A stretch of DNA of 64,000 nucleotides. Source: Abyssibacter profundi. GTDB taxonomy: Bacteria; Pseudomonadota; Gammaproteobacteria; Nevskiales; OUC007. Numbering within the stretch: position 1 is the first letter of the stretch; each line of letters begins with the position of its first letter. The notes beneath the pieces were generated by a model. The model searched no databases and had not been told where the DNA came from. It saw nothing but the letters and a program-made list of their open reading frames with translations. Location: the NCBI RefSeq assembly GCF_003151135.1, contig NZ_QEQK01000008.1:1-64000 (forward strand), read 5' to 3'. The translations under genes and the position numbers were made by a program. Positions 1 through 7,687 of this stretch are shown here, piece after piece.

Positions 1-109
1 CGACTGGTTCAACAACCGCCGCATCATGGAATCGATCGGCAATGTCCCGCCGATCGAGCGCGAAGCGGCTTACTATTCACAGATTGAGGGTCAGGCGATG
101 GCCGCCTGA
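1..109 (+). CDS. IS3-family transposase OrfB, C-terminal end (partial)
   Basis: Only the last 35 codons are inside the window, read in frame from position 2 to the TGA at 107-109. The fragment opens with DWFNNRR and continues through a GNVPPIE motif to a YY pair, the usual C-terminal end of the DDE integrase (OrfB) of IS3-family elements. The IS right end follows 11 bp after the stop codon, which supports the assignment. The rest of the element lies to the left of the window, so whether it is intact cannot be judged. Confidence 0.85.
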   Translation, partial: DWFNNRRIMESIGNVPPIEREAAYYSQIEGQAMAA

Positions 110-120
110 CTCAAACCTAT

Positions 121-148
121 GAGCCTCCGGGATTCCCGGGGCGGTTCA
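121..148 (+). repeat. IS3-family right terminal inverted repeat
   Basis: The stretch ends in GGGGCGGTTCA. Read in reverse it begins TGAACCGCCCCGGG, the terminal inverted repeat typical of many IS3-family elements. It lies just downstream of the transposase stop codon, where a right end is expected. The matching left repeat and any target duplication are outside the window. Confidence 0.75.
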
Positions 149-281
149 TGGGACTGGTTTCTGAAGGTCGGCAATCAGCCCAAAGCGGCCGTTCTACCCG
201 CTACTAATTTCGTCCGTGCTAACTGGGCCGTACCCAATGGCACAGATCAGACAGAGATTTGATCGCAACTGGTGGGCTGTG

Positions 282-1694
282 TCATCCCGCGCAACACGAC
301 AATTGCGATACATCACGCTGAAACGTCTGCGCGCACAGCTTGATGGCCTCGGCGTACACGAGATAAGGAAACAACATCCCGGCGAGCTGTTCCACGGTCA
401 GCCGCTGGCTGATCGCCAAGGCCGCGATCTGAATGATCTCGCCCGCCTCCGGTGCCAGTATCTGCGCCCCGATCAGCACGCGGGATTCAGCGTCGATCAC
501 CAGCTTGATGAAACCGCGCTCATCAAAGTTGGCCAGTGCCCGTGGCACCTGATCCATTTCAAGCCTGCGGGAATCCACCTCAAGGCCTTGCTGCTCGGCC
601 TGGGTTTCGCTCAAACCCACCGTGGCCACCTGCGGGTCGGTGAAGATCACCGCCGGCATCGCCGACAGATCGAGTGTGGATGCAATGCCGTGCATGGCGT
701 CTGCCGCGCGCGTGCCGCCGGCGGCTGCCACATAGACGAACTGCGGCAGCGTGGTGCAATCACCCGTGGCGTAGATGTCCGGTGCTGAAGTTCGCAGGCG
801 TTCATCGACCAGAATCGCGCCGGTGCGGTCGCTTTCCACTCCGGCCGCGCCCAGGCGCAATACTTCTGTGTTGGGCCGCCGCCCCGTTGCGATCAGTAAA
901 CGCTCCGCGACCAAGGCCTCATCACCGACATTGACGGTAAACAATGCGCCGTCATGCGCAATCGAAGATGCCGTGGTATCCAGGCACACGTCGATGCCTT
1001 CGCCGCGCAAGTACGCACATAATCCGTCGCCCAGCGCCGGGTCTTCGGAGGACAACAAGCGGCTGCGTACCAGCATGGTCACCTGGCTGCCCAGGCGGGC
1101 AAACGCCTGGGCCTGCTCGACAGCGACCACGGAGCCACCAATCACGATCAGTCGCGGTGGGCACTCGCCGCTGCGCATGGCCTGCGTCGAGGTCCAGAAC
1201 GGCGTGCCCGGCAGGCCCTTGATGCTCGGAATGGCCGGGGACGCGCCACTGGCAATCAGAATCCGGTCAGGCGCAATGTGTTGATCACCGTGGTCCGTTC
1301 GCACAGTGAGCGATTTTGGTCCATCAAACCAGGCTTCTCCGCGAAGCAAGGTGATGGCGTCTTGCTCATCGATGATGCGCTGGTACTTGCTCTGACGCAG
1401 TTCGGCCACGCGTCGCTCGCGTTGCTGCATCAATCGCAGCGGGTCAATGTCGGCCTCGGCCGTGTTCAGTCCCTCGAACGGCACGTGGCGTCTGTCGTGC
1501 GCAAGCTGCGCAGTGCGAATCATGATCTTGGACGGTACGCAGCCCACGTTGACGCAGGTGCCGCCGATGACTTCACCGCGTTCGACCATCGTCACCCGTG
1601 CACCCAGTTCGGCAGCACGGATGGCACACGCAAAGGCGCCTGAGCCGCTACCAATGATGGCGATGTGCAGTGTTTCTGATGTCGCGTCAGTCAT
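282..1694 (-). CDS. merA: Mercury(II) reductase, short form without N-terminal HMA domain
   Basis: This cytoplasmic flavoenzyme reduces Hg(II) to volatile Hg(0) with NADPH. It has an N-terminal FAD-binding GSGSGA motif near residue 15. The redox-active disulfide motif GGTCVNVGCVPSK has Cys47 and Cys52. The protein ends in LSCCAG, with the vicinal Cys467-Cys468 pair that hands mercury to the active site and separates MerA from lipoamide dehydrogenase. At 470 residues it lacks the MerP-like N-terminal domain found in Tn501-type MerA. Its start overlaps the merP stop by 4 bp, so it is the last gene of a merTPA operon. Confidence 0.95.
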   Translation of the reverse strand: MTDATSETLHIAIIGSGSGAFACAIRAAELGARVTMVERGEVIGGTCVNVGCVPSKIMIRTAQLAHDRRHVPFEGLNTAEADIDPLRLMQQRERRVAELRQSKYQRIIDEQDAITLLRGEAWFDGPKSLTVRTDHGDQHIAPDRILIASGASPAIPSIKGLPGTPFWTSTQAMRSGECPPRLIVIGGSVVAVEQAQAFARLGSQVTMLVRSRLLSSEDPALGDGLCAYLRGEGIDVCLDTTASSIAHDGALFTVNVGDEALVAERLLIATGRRPNTEVLRLGAAGVESDRTGAILVDERLRTSAPDIYATGDCTTLPQFVYVAAAGGTRAADAMHGIASTLDLSAMPAVIFTDPQVATVGLSETQAEQQGLEVDSRRLEMDQVPRALANFDERGFIKLVIDAESRVLIGAQILAPEAGEIIQIAALAISQRLTVEQLAGMLFPYLVYAEAIKLCAQTFQRDVSQLSCCAG

Positions 1695-1984
1695 TGATCA
1701 TCTTCCACAGGTGTTGCGGGATAGCCGTTCGCCGCGCTTGCAGCGGCGATGGCCTGCGGATCGGTGAGCGCATCGTCATACGTCACGATGGCTTGGCGCT
1801 GCCTGTAAGACACCTCCACGTCCTGCACGCCCTCGACGCTATTCATGGACTGTTTGACGATGTATCGACAGCCCGCACAGGTCATCTTGTCGATGTCGAA
1901 GGTGGCGACAGCCTCTGCTGCATTCGCTCCAAACGGCAGCAAGGCGGCAAGCAGAAATACGCCTATAGCAATTGTTCTGGTCAT
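1691..1984 (-). CDS. merP: Periplasmic mercuric-ion binding protein
   Basis: MerP binds Hg(II) in the periplasm and passes it to MerT. The 97-residue precursor has a signal peptide of about 22 residues ending in GANAAEA. A single heavy-metal-associated domain follows, with the metal site MTCAGC near residues 34-39. Its length and the ATGA overlap with merA match a classical merTPA operon. The gap to merT is 28 bp. Copper chaperones share the fold, but the location between merT and merA settles the call. Confidence 0.93.
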   Translation of the reverse strand: MTRTIAIGVFLLAALLPFGANAAEAVATFDIDKMTCAGCRYIVKQSMNSVEGVQDVEVSYRQRQAIVTYDDALTDPQAIAAASAANGYPATPVEDDQ

Positions 1985-2012
1985 GATCGTGATCTCCGAG
2001 TCGTGACTGCCT

Positions 2013-2372
2013 TCATGCGTCCAGCAGCGGTGCCAGCCATGGGAATGCCAGCGCCAGCAGTGTCAATGCGGTTGCGATCATCAAGATGGATTTGAGCAGC
2101 CATCCGGGCTGACGCTCGGCGCAGTCCTCGGACGCACAGACCTTGGGTGCCCGGAACCAGACCTGGTAGTGACCCAGCGCCAGCAAAATCAGTGTCACAC
2201 CGAGGAAATACGGCTGGTATGGCGCCAGCACGCTCAACTGCCCCAGCCATGCACCGCCCAGCCCCAGGCTAAAGAACAACAGCGGCAGAATGCAGCAGCT
2301 AGACGCGGCGATTGCGCCGACCAATCCGCCTGTCGTAAGCCATGTAGATTTTCGGTGTGTGGGAGCTTGCAT
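2013..2372 (-). CDS. merT: Mercuric transport protein, inner membrane
   Basis: MerT carries Hg(II) from MerP across the inner membrane to MerA. The start at 2372 gives 119 residues, close to the usual 116, beginning MQAPTHRKS. An upstream in-frame ATG at 2441 would place the start upstream of the MerR operator, so it was rejected. The first membrane helix holds the essential vicinal cysteines in SSCCILP (Cys26 and Cys27). The cytoplasmic loop holds a second pair, CASEDC (Cys79 and Cys84). Three membrane segments are visible. It is the first gene of the operon controlled by the divergent merR. Confidence 0.93.
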   Translation of the reverse strand: MQAPTHRKSTWLTTGGLVGAIAASSCCILPLLFFSLGLGGAWLGQLSVLAPYQPYFLGVTLILLALGHYQVWFRAPKVCASEDCAERQPGWLLKSILMIATALTLLALAFPWLAPLLDA

Positions 2373-2400
2373 CGCAGTCTTGCTGGGGAACCTGCGGGCT

Positions 2401-2431
2401 ACGATGCAGTCTGTAACCGTTACAAGGTCAA
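2401..2431 (-). promoter_or_regulatory. merTPA promoter with MerR operator
   Basis: On the minus strand a -35 element TTGACC (2431-2426) and a weak -10 CATCGT (2406-2401) are separated by 19 bp. This is the over-long spacer typical of MerR-activated promoters. The spacer contains the perfect dyad GTAACCGTTAC (2413-2423). It lies between divergent merT and merR, as in known mer operons. Confidence 0.75.
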
Positions 2432-2454
2432 GCCCTCGCAATCAAGCAACCACG

Positions 2455-2865
2455 ATGTCAGCAACCACCTCGATCACCATAGGAGACGCCGCCCGGCGCA
2501 GCGGCATCTCTCCAGAGTCCATTCGGCATTACGAGCGAATCGGCCTGCTACCCAGTCCCGTGCGTGGTGACAATGGCTATCGCTACTTCTCCCAGGAAAC
2601 GCTTGACCGGCTGGCGACTATCCGGGCCTGGCGAGACATCGGCATGTCGCTGGACGAGATTCGCGAGCTGAGCGCCGCCACTGAAGGCGAAGAGATGCGG
2701 TGCGAGACCGTGCAGCGCCAGTTGCTGGCACATGCCGATGAGGTCCGCAGCAGGATTCAGTCGCTAAAGGCGCTGGAGTCCCGGCTCAGACGCTTGGCGT
2801 CGGAGTGCGATCCGAGCCGCGACGAGTGCCCGGTTGTTCGTCAGATGGGTCGCTCTTCACTGTAA
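2455..2865 (+). CDS. merR: MerR mercury-responsive transcriptional regulator
   Basis: A 136-residue MerR-family regulator: an N-terminal winged helix-turn-helix (ITIGDAARRSGISPESIRHYERIGL), a dimerisation coiled coil and a C-terminal metal site. Three cysteines are placed roughly as in MerR: MRCETV before the long helix, then C-x6-C in the C-terminal loop. MerR of Tn501 uses one Cys from the first region and two from the loop. The ATG at 2455 was chosen because it begins the conserved domain and leaves the operator upstream. It is divergent from merT. The spacing of the last two cysteines is shorter than in Tn501 MerR, so metal preference is inferred mainly from the neighbours. Confidence 0.88.
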   Translation: MSATTSITIGDAARRSGISPESIRHYERIGLLPSPVRGDNGYRYFSQETLDRLATIRAWRDIGMSLDEIRELSAATEGEEMRCETVQRQLLAHADEVRSRIQSLKALESRLRRLASECDPSRDECPVVRQMGRSSL

Positions 2866-2981
2866 CCCCTCTGAGGGAGCGGCTGGACCGTCAAGTGCTG
2901 GAGCTGTGGAAGTCGATTGCGCCTGGCGCGCTGCGGATTGCAGAACAACGTATTCGCTCCTGATCCGATGACTCCGCCCTC

Positions 2982-3012
2982 TTGACCCTGTAGCACGCTA
3001 AAGACTTAGCAT
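2982..3012 (+). promoter_or_regulatory. MerR-type promoter upstream of the glutaredoxin-MauE gene
   Basis: A -35 TTGACC (2982-2987) and a -10 TAGCAT (3007-3012) are separated by exactly 19 bp. The spacer holds the near-perfect dyad CTGTAGC-AC-GCTAAAG (2988-3003), with one mismatch. This is the layout of a MerR-family-activated promoter. The gene it would drive starts about 90 bp downstream at 3104. Confidence 0.65.
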
Positions 3013-3103
3013 GCTGCAACTGCTCCGCCGTTGGCCGAGTAATTCATTCAAGTTTGTGAATGCCAACAGCGTTTAATCGATTTATTGCGAGGGTGTCATC
3101 TGC

Positions 3104-3874
3104 GTGTCGACAACATCAAACAAACAAGCCAGCCTCTTCCGAATGGTCATGCCGGACCATCTATGTCCTTACGGGCTTAAATCGAAATGGCTACTGGAAC
3201 GACAGGGCTATTCAGTTCAGGACAACCACCTTGAGACTCGTAAACAGACAGAGGCGTTCAAGGACAAGCATGGAGTGGAGACCACCCCACAAACCTTCAT
3301 AGACGGCGAACGCGTTGGTGGCTACGACGATCTGCGGGCTCGATTCACTGGATTCGAAAAAGACAGCGACGACAAGTCATATACGCCGGTCCTGATGATC
3401 TTCGCTGTGAGTGCACTTTCCGCGATCGCAGTCGCCTGGTTTGCCGAATCGCAACTGTTTTCCTTGCGAACGGTGGAGCTTTTTGCGGCGTTTGCAATGA
3501 CCGGCTTGGCGCTGCAAAAGCTTCAGGATGTCGAGAGTTTCTCGACGATGTTCCTGAACTACGATCTCCTGGCGCAACGCCGAGTCGGCTATGGATATTT
3601 CTACCCCTACGCCGAGGCCGCTGCCGGGCTACTGATGATAGCGGGAGGCCTGGCAGGATTGATCGCAGCGCCTGTTGCACTATTTATTGGCACAATCGGC
3701 GCTAGCTCTGTAGTCAAAGCGGTGTATATCGACAAGCGTGAATTGAAGTGCGCCTGCGTTGGTGGCAATTCGAATGTGCCGCTTGGGTTTGTGTCGTTGA
3801 CGGAGAACCTGGTCATGATCGTGATGGGCCTGTGGATGCCGATCAAGTTTGGGCTCAGCGCCGGCTGGTTTTGA
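3104..3874 (+). CDS. Glutaredoxin-like / MauE-type membrane fusion protein
   Basis: Residues 14-85 form a glutaredoxin-like domain with CPYG, the cis-proline motif TTPQTF and GGYDDL. The second active-site cysteine is missing (CPYGLKS), so it would be monothiol. Residues 93-250 form about four membrane helices resembling MauE/DoxX-type redox-associated membrane proteins, with a conserved LKCACVGG loop. The GTG at 3104 has GAGG 10 bp upstream; an ATG at 3143 is the alternative. A MerR-type promoter precedes it and an NTF2-like gene follows. A role in thiol handling during metal stress is an inference; its substrate is unknown. Confidence 0.75.
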   Translation: MSTTSNKQASLFRMVMPDHLCPYGLKSKWLLERQGYSVQDNHLETRKQTEAFKDKHGVETTPQTFIDGERVGGYDDLRARFTGFEKDSDDKSYTPVLMIFAVSALSAIAVAWFAESQLFSLRTVELFAAFAMTGLALQKLQDVESFSTMFLNYDLLAQRRVGYGYFYPYAEAAAGLLMIAGGLAGLIAAPVALFIGTIGASSVVKAVYIDKRELKCACVGGNSNVPLGFVSLTENLVMIVMGLWMPIKFGLSAGWF

Positions 3875-3907
3875 CCATGGACGCGAAAACGATGATGGAG
3901 AGTTAAT

Positions 3908-4402
3908 GTGATCAAGCAAACAACGGCCGTTGCGCTGGCACTCGTGGCAGCAGCCTTCGCATCTGCACCGGCTTCAGCCGATGACCGTCAGTCATTGGTT
4001 CAAATCATCAATGCCATTGAGGCTGGATGGGAATCGGGAGATGGCACCCCATTCCTGAACCATTTTCTCGATTTCCCCGGCGCGCGTTACATCGAGTCGG
4101 GTGGCCAGAACGAAGGACTCGATGATCTGGTGACGCACCACGTGGAGCCGGAAAAGGACGCGCTGGAGTACCTGAAGCTCGATATCAGCAAGATCGAAAC
4201 ACACATTGAGGGAGACTTCGCCTGGGCGATCACCGACGTACGTGTGCAGGCCAAAATTCGAGATGGCGGGCGCGAGATTGACAGGACGGGCTACGGCACT
4301 TGGTTGTTCCGGCGCCTGGACGGCCAATGGAAAGTGATTCACACCCACTCGTCGTCGCGCGCACCGCGTAAGTCAAACCCTGATCACACCCACAAGCACT
4401 GA
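3908..4402 (+). CDS. Exported SnoaL/DUF4440-like (NTF2-fold) protein
   Basis: A 164-residue protein with a clear signal peptide (cleavage after ASAPASA). The mature part has the shape of an NTF2-like SnoaL/DUF4440 domain, ending in the typical strand [13 protein letters not shown] and a His-rich tail DHTHKH. The start is GTG at 3908. It overlaps the next gene by one base (TGATG), so the two are probably translated together. The C-terminal domain of the cytochrome c fusion at 9169-10299 is clearly related (shared ESGG and H-x-HxSS patterns). Its ligand is unknown; the setting suggests periplasmic metal handling. Confidence 0.72.
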   Translation: MIKQTTAVALALVAAAFASAPASADDRQSLVQIINAIEAGWESGDGTPFLNHFLDFPGARYIESGGQNEGLDDLVTHHVEPEKDALEYLKLDISKIETHIEGDFAWAITDVRVQAKIRDGGREIDRTGYGTWLFRRLDGQWKVIHTHSSSRAPRKSNPDHTHKH

Positions 4403-5112
4403 TGCTCTGGCGTCGCCGTGTCCGCCAAGTCCATCGATGGCTCGGCCTGCTGATCGCAATCCAATTGACGCTGTGGGTGGCCGGCGGATTCACCATGGCG
4501 TTTCTCGACCTCGATGCCGTGCGCGGGGCACATCGAGTTGCGAATGCAGCGACAGTAGACCTGCGCGCCGCGGGTCCCGTCAGCCCCCCTGGCGACCTCT
4601 TGGCGGGATTTGGCAAGACCGTTACCGACTTGCGACTGACCCACTGGCTGGGTCAGCCTGTTTATCGGGTTGAAACCAGCAATGATTCGTACCTGATAGA
4701 TGCACGTACCGGCGCCCGGTTGGATCCAATCGAATCCACGCAAGCCTTAGCTGTCGCGCAAGCAGACTACGCCGGCGATGCATCAGGTGCGGTGGTGCGC
4801 TTGGTGGACACCCCGCACTACGAGACACGTGGGCGTGAGCTGCCCCTGTGGCAGATCGCAGTCAACGATGATCTAGGGACACGAATTTATGTGTCGCCGC
4901 AAACCGGTGAAGTGGTAGCCCGCCGCAACAATTTATGGCGCATCTTCGACTTTGTCTGGATGTTGCACATCATGGACTATGACGACCGCGACGACTTCAA
5001 TCATCCACTACTGCTGATCACAGCCGGCACAGCGCTGCTGTTCGTGATTAGCGGACTGTGGATGCTGGTCTTCGCATTTCGCCGAAAATCACGGGGCTCT
5101 CGAACGGCGTGA
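4402..5112 (+). CDS. PepSY domain membrane protein
   Basis: A 236-residue inner-membrane protein with one helix near residues 12-33, a periplasmic PepSY-like region of about 150 residues (pattern YLIDARTGARLDP, then IYVSPQTGEVVARRN) and a final helix near residues 195-222. The stretch NNLWRIFDFVWMLHIMDY is typical of PepSY-associated proteins. Its start overlaps the stop of the NTF2-like gene (TGATG). Such small PepSY proteins often accompany metal or redox genes. The function is not established. Confidence 0.75.
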   Translation: MLWRRRVRQVHRWLGLLIAIQLTLWVAGGFTMAFLDLDAVRGAHRVANAATVDLRAAGPVSPPGDLLAGFGKTVTDLRLTHWLGQPVYRVETSNDSYLIDARTGARLDPIESTQALAVAQADYAGDASGAVVRLVDTPHYETRGRELPLWQIAVNDDLGTRIYVSPQTGEVVARRNNLWRIFDFVWMLHIMDYDDRDDFNHPLLLITAGTALLFVISGLWMLVFAFRRKSRGSRTA

Positions 5113-5194
5113 GCGCTTTGTCGTTTCGCTCGTTGGCTTGTCGCGGCAACGGAGCCAGCCCTTGTGATCGCTGTGGCAGCGCAAGTTCTACCGC

Positions 5195-5225
5195 TTGACC
5201 CTGGACCAAACTACAAGGTCATACT
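5195..5225 (+). promoter_or_regulatory. MerR-type promoter of the copper operon
   Basis: A -35 TTGACC (5195-5200) and a -10 CATACT (5220-5225) are separated by 19 bp. Imperfect inverted repeats ACCCTG and CAAGGT flank the spacer, as in CueR-type promoters. The first codon of the copper operon is at 5232, only a few bases past the -10, so the transcript would be almost leaderless or the next ATG would be used. Confidence 0.6.
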
Positions 5226-5231
5226 GGGCCT

Positions 5232-5618
5232 ATGCGCAACTGGATCATTGTCATTTTGACGGTAAGCTTTGTGCTTGGGCCGATAGCCCAAGCCGCAGCT
5301 GCATGTTGCGCACAGCACGCTGGCGGTCACTCTGCTGAGATGGAGATTGCACCCGACAATCACACCGCTGAGCACTGTGGATCGCATGCCGGAGATGAAA
5401 TGGTCTCCGGAAGCGAAGCCGGAAAGTTATTCGGCGTCCACTTGGATGGCACCCCGTGCAGCAACATGTCGTCGTGCACCACCGGAGTGATGGCGACTGC
5501 GGTTGGCGACATTGCCGCCGTTCCAGTGCAAATCATCGCATTCGCCAAGATTCCGGCTGTGATCGGGAAGCCCCTCGACCGTGCCGATGAACTGACTCAC
5601 CCACCCAGTATCACCTGA
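5232..5618 (+). CDS. Small exported Cys/His-rich protein of the copper operon
   Basis: 128 residues with a signal peptide ending near AQAAA, followed at once by a vicinal cysteine pair in ACCAQH and a His-rich stretch (GGHSAEMEIAPDNHTAEHCGSH). A second cysteine group follows in TPCSNMSSC. These are plausible periplasmic Cu(I) ligands, but I do not recognise a named family. It sits between a MerR-type promoter and copA, so copper binding or sensing is the likeliest role. This is an inference from position and composition. Confidence 0.65.
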   Translation: MRNWIIVILTVSFVLGPIAQAAAACCAQHAGGHSAEMEIAPDNHTAEHCGSHAGDEMVSGSEAGKLFGVHLDGTPCSNMSSCTTGVMATAVGDIAAVPVQIIAFAKIPAVIGKPLDRADELTHPPSIT

Positions 5619-5624
5619 CGAAAC

Positions 5625-5644
5625 ACACGCCTCGCGAGGCGTGT
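5625..5644 (+). repeat. Perfect 20-bp palindrome between the first gene of the copper operon and copA
   Basis: ACACGCCTCG is followed directly by its exact reverse complement. In RNA it would form a GC-rich hairpin with a very tight loop. It starts 7 bp after the upstream stop codon and lies about 90 bp before copA. There is no T run, so it is more likely an RNA-processing or stability element, or a protein site, than a strong terminator. Confidence 0.6.
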
Positions 5645-5734
5645 AGAGACCGCTCGCGCTGACGTTTGGCGCAGCGGCTCCAAGCCCGACCGCTTTTCGG
5701 TCCGGGAATTGGTTATCAGTCAGGAGATACACGC

Positions 5735-7687
5735 ATGAGTCAACCCAACACCCCGGCGACGTTGTTGCAACGTCGTGAATTTCTACAAGGCGCATTAGGT
5801 GCTGGCGGCCTGCTCGCACTCAACAGCCTGCTGCCCGCCTACGCCGCAACGCAATTCGCCCCAGGGCTTGGCACGGTTACACCCCCCAACCGTCGTCATG
5901 CCGCCGACACCCTCATGGACATCGCAATTCGCGAACAACGGCTCGAGCTGGCCGGGCAGCGACCCAAGGCGATGACCCTGAACAACTCAATTCCGGGTCC
6001 CGTGGTCGAACTTTACGAGGGGCAACGGGCGTCACTGCGGGTCACCAACCATCTTGCCGAAGACAGCTCGATCCACTGGCACGGCATCTTGCTGCCGTTC
6101 GAGATGGACGGCGTTCCCGGCGTGACATTCCCCGGCATCAAACCGGGCGACACTTTCAATGCCGAATTCGATGTTCGTCAATACGGCACATATTGGTACC
6201 ACAGCCACTCGGGCCTGCAGGAGCAGTTAGGCCTTTACGGACCCATGGTCGTCCACCCGGCCGAACCAGAACCCTGGGCCTATGACCGGGACTACGTGGT
6301 GATGTTGTCGGACTGGACATTCGAAGATCCGCATCGGGTTCTGGCGAACCTGAAGGGCATGGCCGATTACTACAACTTTCAGCAACGCACCAGCGAAGAC
6401 TTTATTCGTGACGCACGCAAGGCGGGCACAGGCGCCGCCCTCGCAGACCGTGCGGCCTGGGGTGGTATGCGCATGATGGCAACAGATATCGCCGACATCA
6501 CCGGCGAGACCTACACCTACCTGATGAACGGGCTGCACCCGGCCGGTAACTGGACGGGTTTATTCCGCCCTGGCGAACGCGTCCGCTTGCGCTTTATCAA
6601 TGGCTCGGCAATGAGCTATTTCAATGTCCGAATCCCGGGGCTGCCCATGACGGTTATCCAGGCTGACGGACAAAACATTCAGCCCGTTGAGACCGACGAG
6701 TTCCAGATCGGCGTCGCCGAAACCTTCGATGTCATCGTCCAACCGCAAGAGGATGCCGCTTACACGGTGATGGCCGAGTCCATGGATCGCAGCGGTTATA
6801 CACGCGGCACGCTGGCACCGCGCTTGGGCATGGAGGCAGCAGTGCCGCCGCTTAGAGAGCGACCCATGCGCACCATGGTCGATATGGGCATGGATATGTC
6901 CATGGGAGGCGGCCACGGCGGCATGAAGGGAATGCAGCACGGTGACATGCCCAAGATGAAAGGCATGGACCACCAGGGCATGTCCGGCATGCAGGGCAAA
7001 GACACAGCATCGGGGTCAGCTCATGCATCCATGGATCACAGCATGGATCCTTCTGCCGGCATGAAGACTGCGCCTGCCATTTCCGGCTTTGCGACGCTGG
7101 CGGCATCAATTCCCAATGGCCGGGATCAGCCGATCGAAAGCCGGATGGAGCGGGCTGGTCCAGTCGTCGCGCGACATGGCCCGGACACACATGGACCCGG
7201 CAACATCAGCGTGGCGACGGTCCAGCGCAACCGGCTGGGTGAGCCCGGTACCGGCTTGGAGGATGTCGATCATCGCGTGCTGACCTACGCCGACCTGCGA
7301 AACATTCAGCCCAACGCCGATACCCGGCCGGTCGATCGCGAGATCGAACTGCATCTCACCGGCAACATGGAACGTTACATGTGGTCTTTCGACGGCGACC
7401 GATTTCATGAAGTCGAAAGCACCGTTCGCTTCAACTACGGCGAGCGGCTACGTCTGATTCTCGTCAACGACACCATGATGGAGCACCCAATACACCTGCA
7501 CGGGATGTTTATGGAGCTGGAGAACGGCCATGACGGGCGGCTGCCCCTCAAACACACACTGAGCGTCAAGGCGTCGGAGCGAGCCTCTTTGCTAATTACG
7601 GCGAACGAGCGCGGGCGTTGGGCCTTTCACTGCCATCTGCTGTACCACATGAAGATGGGCATGTTTCGCGTCGTGGAGGTGGTCTGA
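5735..7687 (+). CDS. copA: Periplasmic multicopper oxidase, CopA family
   Basis: CopA oxidises Cu(I) and binds copper in the periplasm. The start at 5735 follows a CAGGAG ribosome site. It gives 650 residues with a twin-arginine signal (QRREFLQG), as expected for a pre-folded copper enzyme. Copper-site motifs are present in order: HWHG, HSH, HPIHLHG near residue 586 and HCHLLYHMKMGM near residues 632-640. Residues 382-445 are Met/His-rich (repeated MxxM and GMKGM), the Cu(I)-binding insert of CopA/PcoA proteins. The stop overlaps the copB start by one base. Confidence 0.95.
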   Translation: MSQPNTPATLLQRREFLQGALGAGGLLALNSLLPAYAATQFAPGLGTVTPPNRRHAADTLMDIAIREQRLELAGQRPKAMTLNNSIPGPVVELYEGQRASLRVTNHLAEDSSIHWHGILLPFEMDGVPGVTFPGIKPGDTFNAEFDVRQYGTYWYHSHSGLQEQLGLYGPMVVHPAEPEPWAYDRDYVVMLSDWTFEDPHRVLANLKGMADYYNFQQRTSEDFIRDARKAGTGAALADRAAWGGMRMMATDIADITGETYTYLMNGLHPAGNWTGLFRPGERVRLRFINGSAMSYFNVRIPGLPMTVIQADGQNIQPVETDEFQIGVAETFDVIVQPQEDAAYTVMAESMDRSGYTRGTLAPRLGMEAAVPPLRERPMRTMVDMGMDMSMGGGHGGMKGMQHGDMPKMKGMDHQGMSGMQGKDTASGSAHASMDHSMDPSAGMKTAPAISGFATLAASIPNGRDQPIESRMERAGPVVARHGPDTHGPGNISVATVQRNRLGEPGTGLEDVDHRVLTYADLRNIQPNADTRPVDREIELHLTGNMERYMWSFDGDRFHEVESTVRFNYGERLRLILVNDTMMEHPIHLHGMFMELENGHDGRLPLKHTLSVKASERASLLITANERGRWAFHCHLLYHMKMGMFRVVEVV

